DNA from: DASUCS01 sp041166385
GTDB taxonomy: Bacteria > Actinomycetota > Acidimicrobiia > Acidimicrobiales > JACDCH01
DNA length: 64,000 nt
Reading direction: 5' to 3'
Assembly (NCBI GenBank): GCA_041166385.1
Contig: JBEEFW010000078.1
Coordinates: 24,420-88,419, forward strand
Positions 35,311 to 43,189 of this stretch are shown here, piece by piece. The notes beneath the pieces were generated by a model. The model was not told the DNA's origin. It saw nothing but the letters and a program-made list of their open reading frames with translations, and made no database searches. The position numbers and the translations under genes are program-made. Within the stretch, counting starts at the first letter, position 1. Each line of letters begins with the position of its first letter.

Positions 35311-35847
35311 TCACCACACGTCGCCGAAGCGATAGTCGCATGTGATCGGCGCGTCGAGGTCGATCGCTCCCGTCTGCGGGGTGCGGAGCACGAGCACACC
35401 CCCGTCCTCCTCCATCGTTCGAATGTGCCCCTCCGGTGCGTTCACGAACGTCATGCCTCGCCACCGTTCCCACCCGAGCTTGAGATAGAAGTCCGGGACG
35501 CCGGTCGAGAGCGCCCCGATGTCATATTTGTCCTGGATGACACCTGCGATTCGCTCCATCGCGGCCGCGGCATAGCCCCGTTGCTGGAACAGCGGATGCG
35601 TCGCGACGGACTCGACGTATCCGGCCGAGAGGGCGCGGTCGACCAAGTCGAGGCGCCGCGGCACCACGCTGGCGTGGCTCACGATGATGTCGTCGACCTC
35701 GATCACCACGTGGGTGCCACCGAGCGCGTGGTCCCAGTCGTCGTCCGTGAAGTAGCCGCCGAAGGCGACGTCGAGCAGGGCCCGGAGCCGCAATCGCTCG
35801 CCGACGCTGAGTTCGTCCGTCGTCGCCTCGCGAAGCCGCGGCTCCAT
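35311..35847 (-). CDS. Aminoglycoside 2'-N-acetyltransferase (AAC(2')-I)-like GNAT
   Basis: A 178-residue GNAT acetyltransferase that closely follows the mycobacterial AAC(2')-I pattern: DDDWDHALGGTHVVIEVDD near residue 32, IVSHASVVPRRL, SAGYVESVATHPLFQQRGY near residue 77 with the acetyl-CoA loop QQRGYA, LSTGVPDFYLKLGWERW, and the distinctive ending TCDYRFGDVW. The known family acetylates the 2'-amino group of some aminoglycosides, though the native role may be cell-wall related. ATG 35847 is used because the homology begins at EPRLREA. It starts 5 bases after an acyl-CoA dehydrogenase gene. Resistance is not proven by sequence. Confidence 0.88.
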   Translation of the reverse strand: MEPRLREATTDELSVGERLRLRALLDVAFGGYFTDDDWDHALGGTHVVIEVDDIIVSHASVVPRRLDLVDRALSAGYVESVATHPLFQQRGYAAAAMERIAGVIQDKYDIGALSTGVPDFYLKLGWERWRGMTFVNAPEGHIRTMEEDGGVLVLRTPQTGAIDLDAPITCDYRFGDVW

Positions 35848-35852
35848 GCGAC

Positions 35853-36971
35853 TCAGCTGCGCGGCAGGCCGAGCATGCGGTCGCCGATGATCGTGCGCTG
35901 CACCTCGCTCGTGCCGCCGGCGATCGACGACGCCTTCGACCACAACCACTGCCGTTGCCACGGGCCCGTGAGCGGTGCGCCCGCGCCTTGCAGCAGAAGG
36001 CCGGCGTCGGAGAGGTGATGGGTCATCTCAGTCCACGTGAGCTTGACGAGGCTCGACTCGGGACCGGGCTCGATGCCGCGGCCGAGCCGCGACAGCGTCC
36101 GCCAGTTGTGCAGGCGCAGGATGCGCAACTCGACGTACGCCTCGGCCAGCGCGTCGGCGACGTCGACGTCGTCCAACTGATGGGAATCGACCGCGAGGCG
36201 GTACAGGTCGTCGAGGTACGTCTCGTGCACGACCTGCTCCTTGAACGGGAACGACGTGCCGCGTTCGTGGGCCAGCGTGGTGTTGGCGACCGCCCAGCCG
36301 TTGTTGAGGTCGCCGACGAGGTGGTCGCTCGGCACGAACACCTCGTCGAGGAACACCTCGTTGAACTCGAACTCACCGGTGATCTGCCGCAGCGGGCGGA
36401 CCTCGATACCGGACGATTGCATGTCGACGACGAGATAACTGATGCCCTTGTGTTTCGGTAGATCGGGGTCGGTGCGCGCGAGGCAGATCCCCCACCGCGC
36501 TTCGGCGGCGTAGGACGTCCAGACCTTCTGGCCGGTGAGCAACCAGCCGTCGCCGGTCGGGATGGCGCGAGTGCTGAGCGAGGCGAGGTCGCTGCCCGCG
36601 CCCGGCTCGCTGAAGAGCTGGCACCAGAGCTCGCTGGCGTCGAGGATGCGCGGCAGCCAGCGAGCCTTCTGCTCGTCGGTTGCGTGCGCCAACAGCGTCG
36701 GCCCGGCGAGGTTGATGCCGACGCGGTTGACGGGCTGCGGGGCGCGGCTGCGGGCGTACTCGAGGTTGTAGAGCGCGACCTGCACCGGTGTCGCACTGCG
36801 TCCGCCGTACTCAGTGGGCCAGTGGATACCGACCCAACGATCGGCGGACAGCTTCGCCTGCCAGCGCCGACCCCATTCGAGATCGTCCTGCGGCGGCTCG
36901 AGGTTGGTGCGCAACCACTCGCGGATCTCGGTGGCGAAGGCTTCCTCTTCGGCGGTGAAGGCGAGGTCCAC
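35853..36971 (-). CDS. Acyl-CoA dehydrogenase
   Basis: A 372-residue FAD-dependent acyl-CoA dehydrogenase. Features are EYGGRSATPVQVALYN in the N-terminal domain, LFSEPGAGSDLASLSTRA with TGQKVWTSYA in the middle domain, and SSIAGGTSEVQRTIIGDRML at the end. The flavin-side T-G-Q-K-V-W motif is intact. The Glu typical of C4-type dehydrogenases is not evident in the last helix, so it may belong to a heteromeric steroid-like type. The GTG at 36971 follows the ligase stop by 12 bases, so the two genes form one operon behind operator site 5. Confidence 0.93.
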   Translation of the reverse strand: MDLAFTAEEEAFATEIREWLRTNLEPPQDDLEWGRRWQAKLSADRWVGIHWPTEYGGRSATPVQVALYNLEYARSRAPQPVNRVGINLAGPTLLAHATDEQKARWLPRILDASELWCQLFSEPGAGSDLASLSTRAIPTGDGWLLTGQKVWTSYAAEARWGICLARTDPDLPKHKGISYLVVDMQSSGIEVRPLRQITGEFEFNEVFLDEVFVPSDHLVGDLNNGWAVANTTLAHERGTSFPFKEQVVHETYLDDLYRLAVDSHQLDDVDVADALAEAYVELRILRLHNWRTLSRLGRGIEPGPESSLVKLTWTEMTHHLSDAGLLLQGAGAPLTGPWQRQWLWSKASSIAGGTSEVQRTIIGDRMLGLPRS

Positions 36972-36983
36972 GGCGCGGCCGGC

Positions 36984-38693
36984 TCAGAGGTCCCAGAAGC
37001 GGATGCGGCCCGCGTGCTCGAGCGCGGCGCGCAACGTGGCTTCGTCGTCGCCGGTGAACGCCCGGTACTCGGCCGCGCCGCGGTCGCGGACGTAGAGGTC
37101 GTCGTCGCCGCAGAGGTCGCGGCGGTACTTCTGCCGCACGAGCGTGCGCTGCACGATCTTGTTCGTGCCAGTCGTGGGGAACTCATCGACCACGCGCACG
37201 TAGCGCGGGCGCCACTTCGGGCCGACCTCGGGCAACGAATCGATGTACGTGGCGAAAGCCGTGGGATCGAACGTCGCGCCGTCACGCAGTCGCACGGCGG
37301 CCATCACTTGATCGCCCGCGTGCTCGTCGGGCACGCCGTAGACCGCGGCGAGTACGACGTCGGGGTGGTGACCGATGGCGTCCTCGATGGGACCAGCCGG
37401 GAAGTTCTCGCCGTCGACCCGCAACCAGTCGGCGGTGCGTCCGGCGAAGAACAGGAAACCCTCGTCGTCGACGTAACCGAGATCGCCAGACCAGTACCAC
37501 CCGCCGCGCAGCGTGGACTCGGTGGCCTCCGCGTTGTTGTAGTAGCCCTCGAACGGGCCGGCGCCGGCGGTGTTGACGATCTCACCGACGCACTGGTCGG
37601 CATTGAGGAGCGAGCCGTCGGGACTGATGCGGGCAACCGGCAGCTCGTGGCCTTCAGGGTCGACGACCTTCACGGTCTCACCCACCTTGCCGACAGAGCC
37701 TTGCTTCATACCCTCGTCGCGATTGACGGCGATGCCGCCTTCGGTCGCGCCGAACGCGTCGATCACCTCGACGCCGAACCGCCGGCCGAACCTGTCGATC
37801 ACCTCCGGTGATCCTTCGTTGCCGAACGCGACACGTAGCGGGTTGTCGGCGTCGTCGGGCAGCTCGGGCGTCGCCACGAGATAGGACAGCGGCTTGCCGG
37901 TGTAGTTGAAGTACGTGGCGCCGTATCGGCGCACGTCGCCGAGCCAGCTCGACGCACTGAACTTCCGCGCCAACGAGACGGACGCGCCGACGGCGATCGA
38001 CGGCGCCCAGCCGACCATCAATGCGTTCGAGTGGAACAGCGGCATGCAGACGTAGCCGATGTCGTCGGGGCCGAGGTCCATGATCGCCGCCATGCGCACG
38101 CCGGTCTGCAGCATTCGCCGTTGTGTGCAGATGACGGCCTTCGGCGCCGACGACGTGCCCGAGGTGAAGATGAGCGCCCATCGCGACGTGACGTCGGGTT
38201 CGACGCCGGCGTCGACCGCGGATTGCGCGGCCACGACCACCGGGAGGTCGTCGTCGGCGACGAGCGTTTGCGGGAGGCGATCGCTGATCGGCTCGAGCAG
38301 CGGCAGGTGGCGCGACTCGGTGATGATCAAGCCGATGTGCGTGTGCTCGATGTCGCGCCACAGGTGCTCGTCGCGTCGCGTGTGATTGAGGCCGACGACC
38401 ACCGACCCGCTGAGCGCCGCACCGCCGAGGGCGAACAAGTAGTCGGGTGTGTTGTCGAGCAACACACCGACGTGCAGCACGCCGTCGGGGGTGCTCGGCG
38501 GCTGCGCGAGGAAGAGGTTCGCCCAGCGAATCGACTCGACGAGAAAGTCGGCGTGCGTGATGAGTTGGTCGTCGAAACGCACCGCAGGACGCGACGCCGT
38601 GGCCGCGTCGGTGCCGTTGCGCCGCAGCAGCGCGGCGGCGTTGGCCGCGGGGAGCTCGGCCGTGCCTGGCGCGGGAATCGGGCGTGCGGCCAC
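36984..38693 (-). CDS. Acyl-CoA ligase (AMP-forming), FadD17-like
   Basis: A 569-residue adenylate-forming ligase. The phosphate loop is LIFTSGTSSAPKAVICTQRR near residue 174, an unusual sequence shared with FadD17-type mycobacterial ligases of steroid metabolism. Later motifs are FGATEGGIAVNRDEG, GGWYWSGDLGYVDDEG and GRTADWLRVDGENFPAGPIE; the lysine tail is TGTNKIVQRTLVR. LLDNTPDYLFALGGAALSG is also typical of that subgroup. It precedes the acyl-CoA dehydrogenase gene and starts 12 bp from operator site 5, facing TetR 2. The acid activated is unknown; steroid or terpenoid acids are a guess. Confidence 0.92.
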   Translation of the reverse strand: MAARPIPAPGTAELPAANAAALLRRNGTDAATASRPAVRFDDQLITHADFLVESIRWANLFLAQPPSTPDGVLHVGVLLDNTPDYLFALGGAALSGSVVVGLNHTRRDEHLWRDIEHTHIGLIITESRHLPLLEPISDRLPQTLVADDDLPVVVAAQSAVDAGVEPDVTSRWALIFTSGTSSAPKAVICTQRRMLQTGVRMAAIMDLGPDDIGYVCMPLFHSNALMVGWAPSIAVGASVSLARKFSASSWLGDVRRYGATYFNYTGKPLSYLVATPELPDDADNPLRVAFGNEGSPEVIDRFGRRFGVEVIDAFGATEGGIAVNRDEGMKQGSVGKVGETVKVVDPEGHELPVARISPDGSLLNADQCVGEIVNTAGAGPFEGYYNNAEATESTLRGGWYWSGDLGYVDDEGFLFFAGRTADWLRVDGENFPAGPIEDAIGHHPDVVLAAVYGVPDEHAGDQVMAAVRLRDGATFDPTAFATYIDSLPEVGPKWRPRYVRVVDEFPTTGTNKIVQRTLVRQKYRRDLCGDDDLYVRDRGAAEYRAFTGDDEATLRAALEHAGRIRFWDL

Positions 38694-38705
38694 GGCGGGA
38701 AGCTA

Positions 38706-38723
38706 CCTGACGTGAGCGTCAGG
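38706..38723. promoter_or_regulatory. Palindromic operator, site 5
   Basis: CCTGACGTGAGCGTCAGG has perfect 7-bp arms (CCTGACG/CGTCAGG). It sits in the 48-bp gap between the FadD-like ligase (12 bp) and TetR 2 (18 bp), the classic place for an autoregulated TetR operator. Confidence 0.82.
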
Positions 38724-38741
38724 TCCGGTAACGTCGCTGTC

Positions 38742-39389
38742 GTGCCCAAGGCGGCGGCCAAGCCCAAGCAGACCACGTCGCGCGTCGGCAGCCCAGCCAG
38801 CGGGCGCGAGCTTCGGGCGCGGGGCCAGCGAACGGTGCGCAAGTTGCTCGACGCGGGCATCGAGGTGTTCGGATCGAAGGGCTACTTCCCGGCGCGCGTC
38901 GACGACATCGTGAAGGTGGCCAAGACGTCGCACGGCACCTTCTACCTGTACTTCGCGAACAAGGAAGACCTGTTCCGCGCGCTCGTGCTCGACGTGACCG
39001 AGGAGATCGGCGAGCTCGTCGAGTCGCTCGGTCCGCTCGGGCCCGACGACGAGAGCTTCGAGATGCTGAAGGGCTGGCTCGGCAGGTTCGCCGACATCCA
39101 CCGCCGCTACGGGCCGGTGATCAAGGCGTGGACCGAGGCCGAGATCGACAACAGCGAGTTCGGACGCATGGGCTCGAACGTGCTGGGCGACTTCGTGATC
39201 AAGCTCGGACAGCGCATCGCCAAGTCGCCGGCGGTCGTCGCCGATCCGCAGCTCGCCGCGCTCGCGCTGGTCGCGATGATCGAACGCGCGAATTACTACG
39301 CGATCAGCGGACAGATGGGCAAGGGCAAGGCCGACGTCACCGACACCCTCGCCGAGATCGCCTTCGCCGCCCTCTTCGGCGCCCACTGA
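38742..39389 (+). CDS. TetR family transcriptional regulator 2 (likely regulon repressor)
   Basis: A 215-residue TetR regulator. The N-terminal domain holds RGQRTVRKLLDAGIEVFGS, ARVDDIVKVAKTSHG and TFYLYFANKEDLFRAL, nearly the same as TetR 1 at 6530-7282, so the DNA sites should be alike. The ligand-binding part contains IHRRYGPVIKAWTEAEID. GTG 38742 is chosen because it lies 18 bp after operator site 5 and gives the usual ~40 residues before the helix-turn-helix. Its position across the operator from a ligase gene suggests that acyl-CoA or a related intermediate is the inducer. A hairpin repeat follows the stop. Confidence 0.92.
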   Translation: MPKAAAKPKQTTSRVGSPASGRELRARGQRTVRKLLDAGIEVFGSKGYFPARVDDIVKVAKTSHGTFYLYFANKEDLFRALVLDVTEEIGELVESLGPLGPDDESFEMLKGWLGRFADIHRRYGPVIKAWTEAEIDNSEFGRMGSNVLGDFVIKLGQRIAKSPAVVADPQLAALALVAMIERANYYAISGQMGKGKADVTDTLAEIAFAALFGAH

Positions 39390-39398
39390 TCCCCAACG

Positions 39399-39446
39399 AA
39401 ATCCCACTCAGAACTACACACTTTTGTGTATGTCTGAGTGGGAATT
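39399..39446. repeat. Hairpin repeat, copy 2 (convergent intergenic)
   Basis: AAATCCCACTCAGA and TCTGAGTGGGAATT form the outer stem with one mismatch; TACACA/TGTGTA closes a CTTT loop. Only the inner mismatch and one outer base differ from copy 1 at 9701-9748. It lies between TetR 2 and the ligase on the other strand, whose stop codon (39414-39416) is inside the repeat. Confidence 0.8.
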
Positions 39447-40892
39447 GCGGAGGAGGCGTTTGAGGATCTTGCCGTTGGGGTCTCGGGGGAGCTCGTCGAC
39501 GAACGTGAACCGTGCTGGGCACTTGAAGTCGGCGAGCTTGCTGCGCACGTGGGCGGCGAGCTCGTCTTCCGTTGCCGGTGATCGTGTCTCCACCACCGCG
39601 TGCAACACCTCGCCGTGGCGCTCGTCGGGCACACCGAACACCGCGCAGTCGACGACCGCGGGGTGCAGATACAGCACGTCCTCGATCTCGCGCGGGTACA
39701 CGTTGACGCCGTCGCGCAGCACCATGTCAGACACGCGGTCGGTGATGTACAGGTAGCCGTCCTCGTCGAGTCGGCCGATGTCGCCCACCGTGAAGGCATC
39801 GTCCTTCCACGCCGCGTTCGTCTTGTCATCGTCACGGTGATAGTGAAACGTCGCCCCGCCCGCCGGCTTGATGTAAATCACCCCGCCGTCGTCGATGCGC
39901 ACCTCCACGCCGGGCCACGGCTTCCCGACGGTGCCCGGCCGTTCCAGCCACTCCTGCGGCGAGACACGCGTCGCACCGCCCTCGCTCGCGCCGTACAGCT
40001 CCCACACCTCGGTGTCGGGCAAGGCTTCGATGATTCGGCGCTTCACGTTGATCGGGCACGGCGCACCGCCGTGGATGATCAACCGCAGGCTCGACAGGTC
40101 GAACGCCGCCCGCTCGGCCTCCGGCACCTCCAGGATGCGGATGAAGTGCGCCGGCGTCATGAACGTCGTCGTCACGCGCAGTCGTGCGATCAACGCGAGC
40201 GCCTCACGCGCGTCCCACGACGGCAGGATCGCCACCGTGCCGCCGGAGAAGAGCGTGGTGAACGCGTAGCCGCCAGGTCCGGCGTGATACGCCGGGCCGG
40301 CGACGATGTGCACGTCGTCGGGGCGGAATCCCCACAGCGCGGTCAGACCCTGTTGCGCGAGCGCCATCGTCTCGGGCTTCAGCCCGCCGTGCACGACGCC
40401 CTTCGGACGTCCGGTGGTGCCCGACGTGTAGAAGATGAAAGCGGGCGCGAGCCATCCCTCCGTCGGCCACGGTGGCGCGTCTGCGATCGCGCGCTCGTAG
40501 TCGTCGCCCACGAGCAGCACCCGGCAACCCGGTGCCTGTGCGATCGCGGCGTCGACGAACTCCTTGAGGCTCGTGTGCGCGACGAGCACTTGCGCGCCCG
40601 AGTCCTCGAGGATCCATGCCAGCTCGTCGCTCTTCAGGTGCCAGTTGACCGGCAGGAAGCGGGCCTCGACGCGGCACGCGGCCGCCGCCACTTCGAAGAA
40701 CTCGAACCCGTTCGGCACCATCGCCGCGACCGCGCCGGTGCCGTCGCTCGGCACACCGAGCTCGTGGAACACGGACGCGAGCTGCGCGGCGCGCGTCGCG
40801 AGCTCGCCGTACGTTCGAACGCCGTCCCCGAGCACCATCGCCGGCTTGTCCGGCGTGATGCGGGCGTGCGCCGCCATCCCCCAGTCGTCCAC
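39414..40892 (-). CDS. Acyl-CoA ligase (AMP-forming)
   Basis: A 492-residue adenylate-forming ligase. The phosphate loop is FIFYTSGTTGRPKGVVHGG near residue 152. Other motifs are LYGASEGGATRVSP, AFTVGDIGRLDEDGYLYI and DRVSDMVLRDGVNVYP, with the lysine in DPNGKILKRLLR. The last ~9 residues (SHSDIHKSV) are encoded by the hairpin repeat, so the natural end of the protein has been altered or extended by it. The GTG at 40892 lies 8 bp from operator site 6. It is divergent from the SRPBCC/alcohol dehydrogenase operon. The substrate is unknown. Confidence 0.92.
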   Translation of the reverse strand: MDDWGMAAHARITPDKPAMVLGDGVRTYGELATRAAQLASVFHELGVPSDGTGAVAAMVPNGFEFFEVAAAACRVEARFLPVNWHLKSDELAWILEDSGAQVLVAHTSLKEFVDAAIAQAPGCRVLLVGDDYERAIADAPPWPTEGWLAPAFIFYTSGTTGRPKGVVHGGLKPETMALAQQGLTALWGFRPDDVHIVAGPAYHAGPGGYAFTTLFSGGTVAILPSWDAREALALIARLRVTTTFMTPAHFIRILEVPEAERAAFDLSSLRLIIHGGAPCPINVKRRIIEALPDTEVWELYGASEGGATRVSPQEWLERPGTVGKPWPGVEVRIDDGGVIYIKPAGGATFHYHRDDDKTNAAWKDDAFTVGDIGRLDEDGYLYITDRVSDMVLRDGVNVYPREIEDVLYLHPAVVDCAVFGVPDERHGEVLHAVVETRSPATEDELAAHVRSKLADFKCPARFTFVDELPRDPNGKILKRLLRNSHSDIHKSV

Positions 40893-40900
40893 CCGAGCAT

Positions 40901-40918
40901 CCTGACACGCGTGTCAGG
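40901..40918. promoter_or_regulatory. Palindromic operator, site 6 (perfect)
   Basis: CCTGACACGCGTGTCAGG is identical to site 1 and is a perfect palindrome. It is 8 bp from the ligase start and 14 bp from the SRPBCC gene start on the other strand, close enough to cover both promoters. Confidence 0.8.
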
Positions 40919-40932
40919 TACGCTCCGCCCAC

Positions 40933-41442
40933 ATGCGGGAACACCGGTACACCCTCGAGATGCCGCACTCCCCGGAGCGACTCTGGGCGCTGTTTCAGGA
41001 TTACGACAACTGGACGGCGTACGCACCGATGGTGCTCGAAGTCCAGGTCGTGCACCCCGGCGATGCCGGGGGCAACGGCCTGCTGCGCCGTGTCATCTAC
41101 AAGATGCCGCTCGGGCGACGGGGATCGGCACTCGAGCTGGTGACCGAGGTGAAACCTGCGCAGGGCTACACGTTCACGATGCTGAGTCGGGAGCCCGGGC
41201 AGGACCAGACCGGCAAGGTCGGTCTCGAACGGATCGGCCCGAACCGCACGCGGTTCTCCTTCGAGGAGCGCTACAACCTCACGAAGGCACCGTGGAAGTG
41301 GTTCGAAGGGCGGATCTACAAGTTCATCAACAAACAGAACGAGGAGTCGATGCAGCGGGCATCTGACTGGCTGACAGCGCATCCCGAGTACCGGCCTGAT
41401 CTGGTCGACGCCGACAGCGACGTGGAGGCAGCCGCGCGATGA
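40933..41442 (+). CDS. SRPBCC family protein
   Basis: A 169-residue protein of the SRPBCC (START/polyketide cyclase-like) superfamily, which forms a hydrophobic cavity that binds lipids or aromatic compounds. The start HRYTLEMPHSPERLWALFQD and the long final helix WFEGRIYKFINKQNEESM fit this fold; no catalytic residue is recognisable. It begins 14 bp from operator site 6 and overlaps the alcohol dehydrogenase gene by 4 bases (GTG/ATGA junction), so it is the first gene of that operon. It may bind or carry the operon's substrate. Confidence 0.85.
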   Translation: MREHRYTLEMPHSPERLWALFQDYDNWTAYAPMVLEVQVVHPGDAGGNGLLRRVIYKMPLGRRGSALELVTEVKPAQGYTFTMLSREPGQDQTGKVGLERIGPNRTRFSFEERYNLTKAPWKWFEGRIYKFINKQNEESMQRASDWLTAHPEYRPDLVDADSDVEAAAR

Positions 41443-42497
41443 CCACGATCCCCGACACGATGTCGGCCGTCGTCTACCAAGGCAAGGGCAGCCTCACCGT
41501 CGAAGAGCTCCCGACCCCCGAGGTCGGCGCAGGCGACGTGCTGATCGAGGTCAGTCACTGCGGCGTGTGCGGCAGCGACTTGCACATGGTCCTCGACGGT
41601 TGGGGACGCAAGGGTGCCGTCGAAGGGCACGAGTGGAGCGGTGTCGTCGTCGCCACCGGCGACGGCGTGACCGAATGGAACGTCGGCGACCACATCGTCG
41701 GCGGGCCGTCGCCGCGCTGCGGTGAATGCGAGCTCTGCCGCACTGGTCATCCATCGCTGTGCATGCAGCGAGGAACTCCCGGCATGGGCGATGGCGGCCA
41801 CCAAGGTGCCTACGCGCGCTTCATCAAGCAACGCGAAAATGAGATCAAACGGATCCCTGAGGGTCTGTCGTTGCGCGACGCCGCGTTGGCTGAGCCACTC
41901 GCGGTTGCGCTGCACGGCATCACGAATTCCGGCGTCCAGCCCGGCGAGCGGGTGCTCGTGTTGGGAGCCGGACCCATCGGAGCGTTGACGATCGCGGCGC
42001 TGCGCGCGCTCGGCGTCGACGACATCAAGGTGAGCGAACCCGCGCCTGTGCGCCAAGACCTCGCTCGCCGGCTCGGCGCCTCGGTCGTGATCTCACCAGA
42101 CGAGCTCGAGGGTCCCGGACCGTTCGATCCCGGTCGCATCGTCGACGATGCCGTCGACGTCGTGCTCGAGTGCTCCGGACACGGCGACGCGATGGAGGCC
42201 GGCCTCGCGCAACTCAAGCGCCGCGGCCGGCTCGTGCTCGTCGGCGCCGGCATGGCCGCGCCCCGCTTCGATCCCAATCGCATCCTCCTCAACGAGCTCA
42301 CCATCACCGGCGCGTTCTGTTACGACGCTGACGGCTTCGACCGCTCACTCGCGTTGCTCGCATCGGGGAAGCTGCCACTGCAGGAGCTGATCGACCCCGT
42401 CGACGTCCCGCTGACCGGCGCACTCGACGCAATGCACGCGCTCGCCTCCGGCAAGATCGCCGCCAAAGTCCTCATTGCCCCAGGAGCCGCGTCATGA
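41439..42497 (+). CDS. Zinc-dependent alcohol dehydrogenase (MDR)
   Basis: A 352-residue medium-chain dehydrogenase. CGVCGSDLHM near residue 41 and EGHEWSGVV near residue 66 give the catalytic zinc ligands. CGECELCRTGHPSLC near residue 93 is the structural zinc site. The NAD fold is VLVLGAGPIGALTIAAL near residue 170. It resembles threonine, sorbitol or aryl-alcohol dehydrogenases. It overlaps the SRPBCC gene and the following VOC gene by 4 bases each, so the three products are probably made together. The alcohol oxidised is unknown. Confidence 0.94.
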   Translation: MTTIPDTMSAVVYQGKGSLTVEELPTPEVGAGDVLIEVSHCGVCGSDLHMVLDGWGRKGAVEGHEWSGVVVATGDGVTEWNVGDHIVGGPSPRCGECELCRTGHPSLCMQRGTPGMGDGGHQGAYARFIKQRENEIKRIPEGLSLRDAALAEPLAVALHGITNSGVQPGERVLVLGAGPIGALTIAALRALGVDDIKVSEPAPVRQDLARRLGASVVISPDELEGPGPFDPGRIVDDAVDVVLECSGHGDAMEAGLAQLKRRGRLVLVGAGMAAPRFDPNRILLNELTITGAFCYDADGFDRSLALLASGKLPLQELIDPVDVPLTGALDAMHALASGKIAAKVLIAPGAAS

Positions 42498-42937
42498 GCA
42501 CACCCCGCGCCCCGCGCCTCAATCACGTCGCCATGTCGATGGTGCCCGACGCGCTCGACGCCGAGGGCCGCAAGGCGATCACCACCTTCTATGGCGACGT
42601 CTTCGGCTGGCTCGAGTACGACATGCTCACGCAGGACCGTCACCGTTTGGTGATGCGCGTGCACTCCGACGAGCAGTTCGTGTTCCTCATCTCCGAGGAC
42701 GATCCGATGAAGTGCCCGCGCCTCGATCATTTCGGCATGTCGGTCGGCACGCTCGACGAGTTCGAGGACCTGTACACGAAGGTGCAGGACAAGGCGGCCG
42801 CCGATCCCGAGGTCGACGTGGTGGACCGCGAGGTCGAGTCGTACGAGGGCTACCTCAACCTCCACAACTTCTACGTGCGCTACAAGCTCCCGATGATGGT
42901 CGAGGTCCAGCACTTCGAGTACCTGCGCGGCGGCTAG
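42494..42937 (+). CDS. VOC (glyoxalase/dioxygenase-fold) family protein
   Basis: A 147-residue protein of the vicinal-oxygen-chelate fold. LNHVAMSMVPDALDAE at the N-terminus supplies a metal His, RLDHFGMSVGTLDEFEDL in the middle supplies the second half-site, and VEVQHFEYL at the end supplies the terminal Glu. Members are dioxygenases, glyoxalases or isomerases, and many lack known function. It overlaps the alcohol dehydrogenase gene by 4 bases and is followed by a small gene after 6 bases. Confidence 0.87.
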   Translation: MSTPRAPRLNHVAMSMVPDALDAEGRKAITTFYGDVFGWLEYDMLTQDRHRLVMRVHSDEQFVFLISEDDPMKCPRLDHFGMSVGTLDEFEDLYTKVQDKAAADPEVDVVDREVESYEGYLNLHNFYVRYKLPMMVEVQHFEYLRGG

Positions 42938-42943
42938 CCGACC

Positions 42944-43189
42944 GTGAAGAAGCTGGCGGACTACGGGAACGACGACCATCCCGCTGACGATCCGGACCGA
43001 GCGCAGATCGCTTGGGCGGTCGCGGCGTTCGATGACTGCGACGAGTGCGGCGACCTCCGTATCGAGTTGACGGTCGAGGAGGTCGGCCGACCAGGAACCG
43101 GGCTCGTCGGACATCTCGCGCCGGCGAGTGCGCGAAAGTTGCGCGCCGCACTGGCCACGGCGTTGAAGGAGATGGGGGAAGAACCGTGA
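42944..43189 (+). CDS. Small protein of unknown function
   Basis: An 81-residue acidic protein: KKLADYGNDDHPADDPDR at the start, a DDCDECGD cluster with two Cys near residue 31, and a C-terminal helix ARKLRAALATALKEMG. I recognise no family. The GTG start follows the VOC gene by 6 bases, and the stop overlaps the PhyH gene by 4 bases, which with its reading frame support makes it a real operon member. The CxxC could bind a metal. Confidence 0.65.
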   Translation: MKKLADYGNDDHPADDPDRAQIAWAVAAFDDCDECGDLRIELTVEEVGRPGTGLVGHLAPASARKLRAALATALKEMGEEP

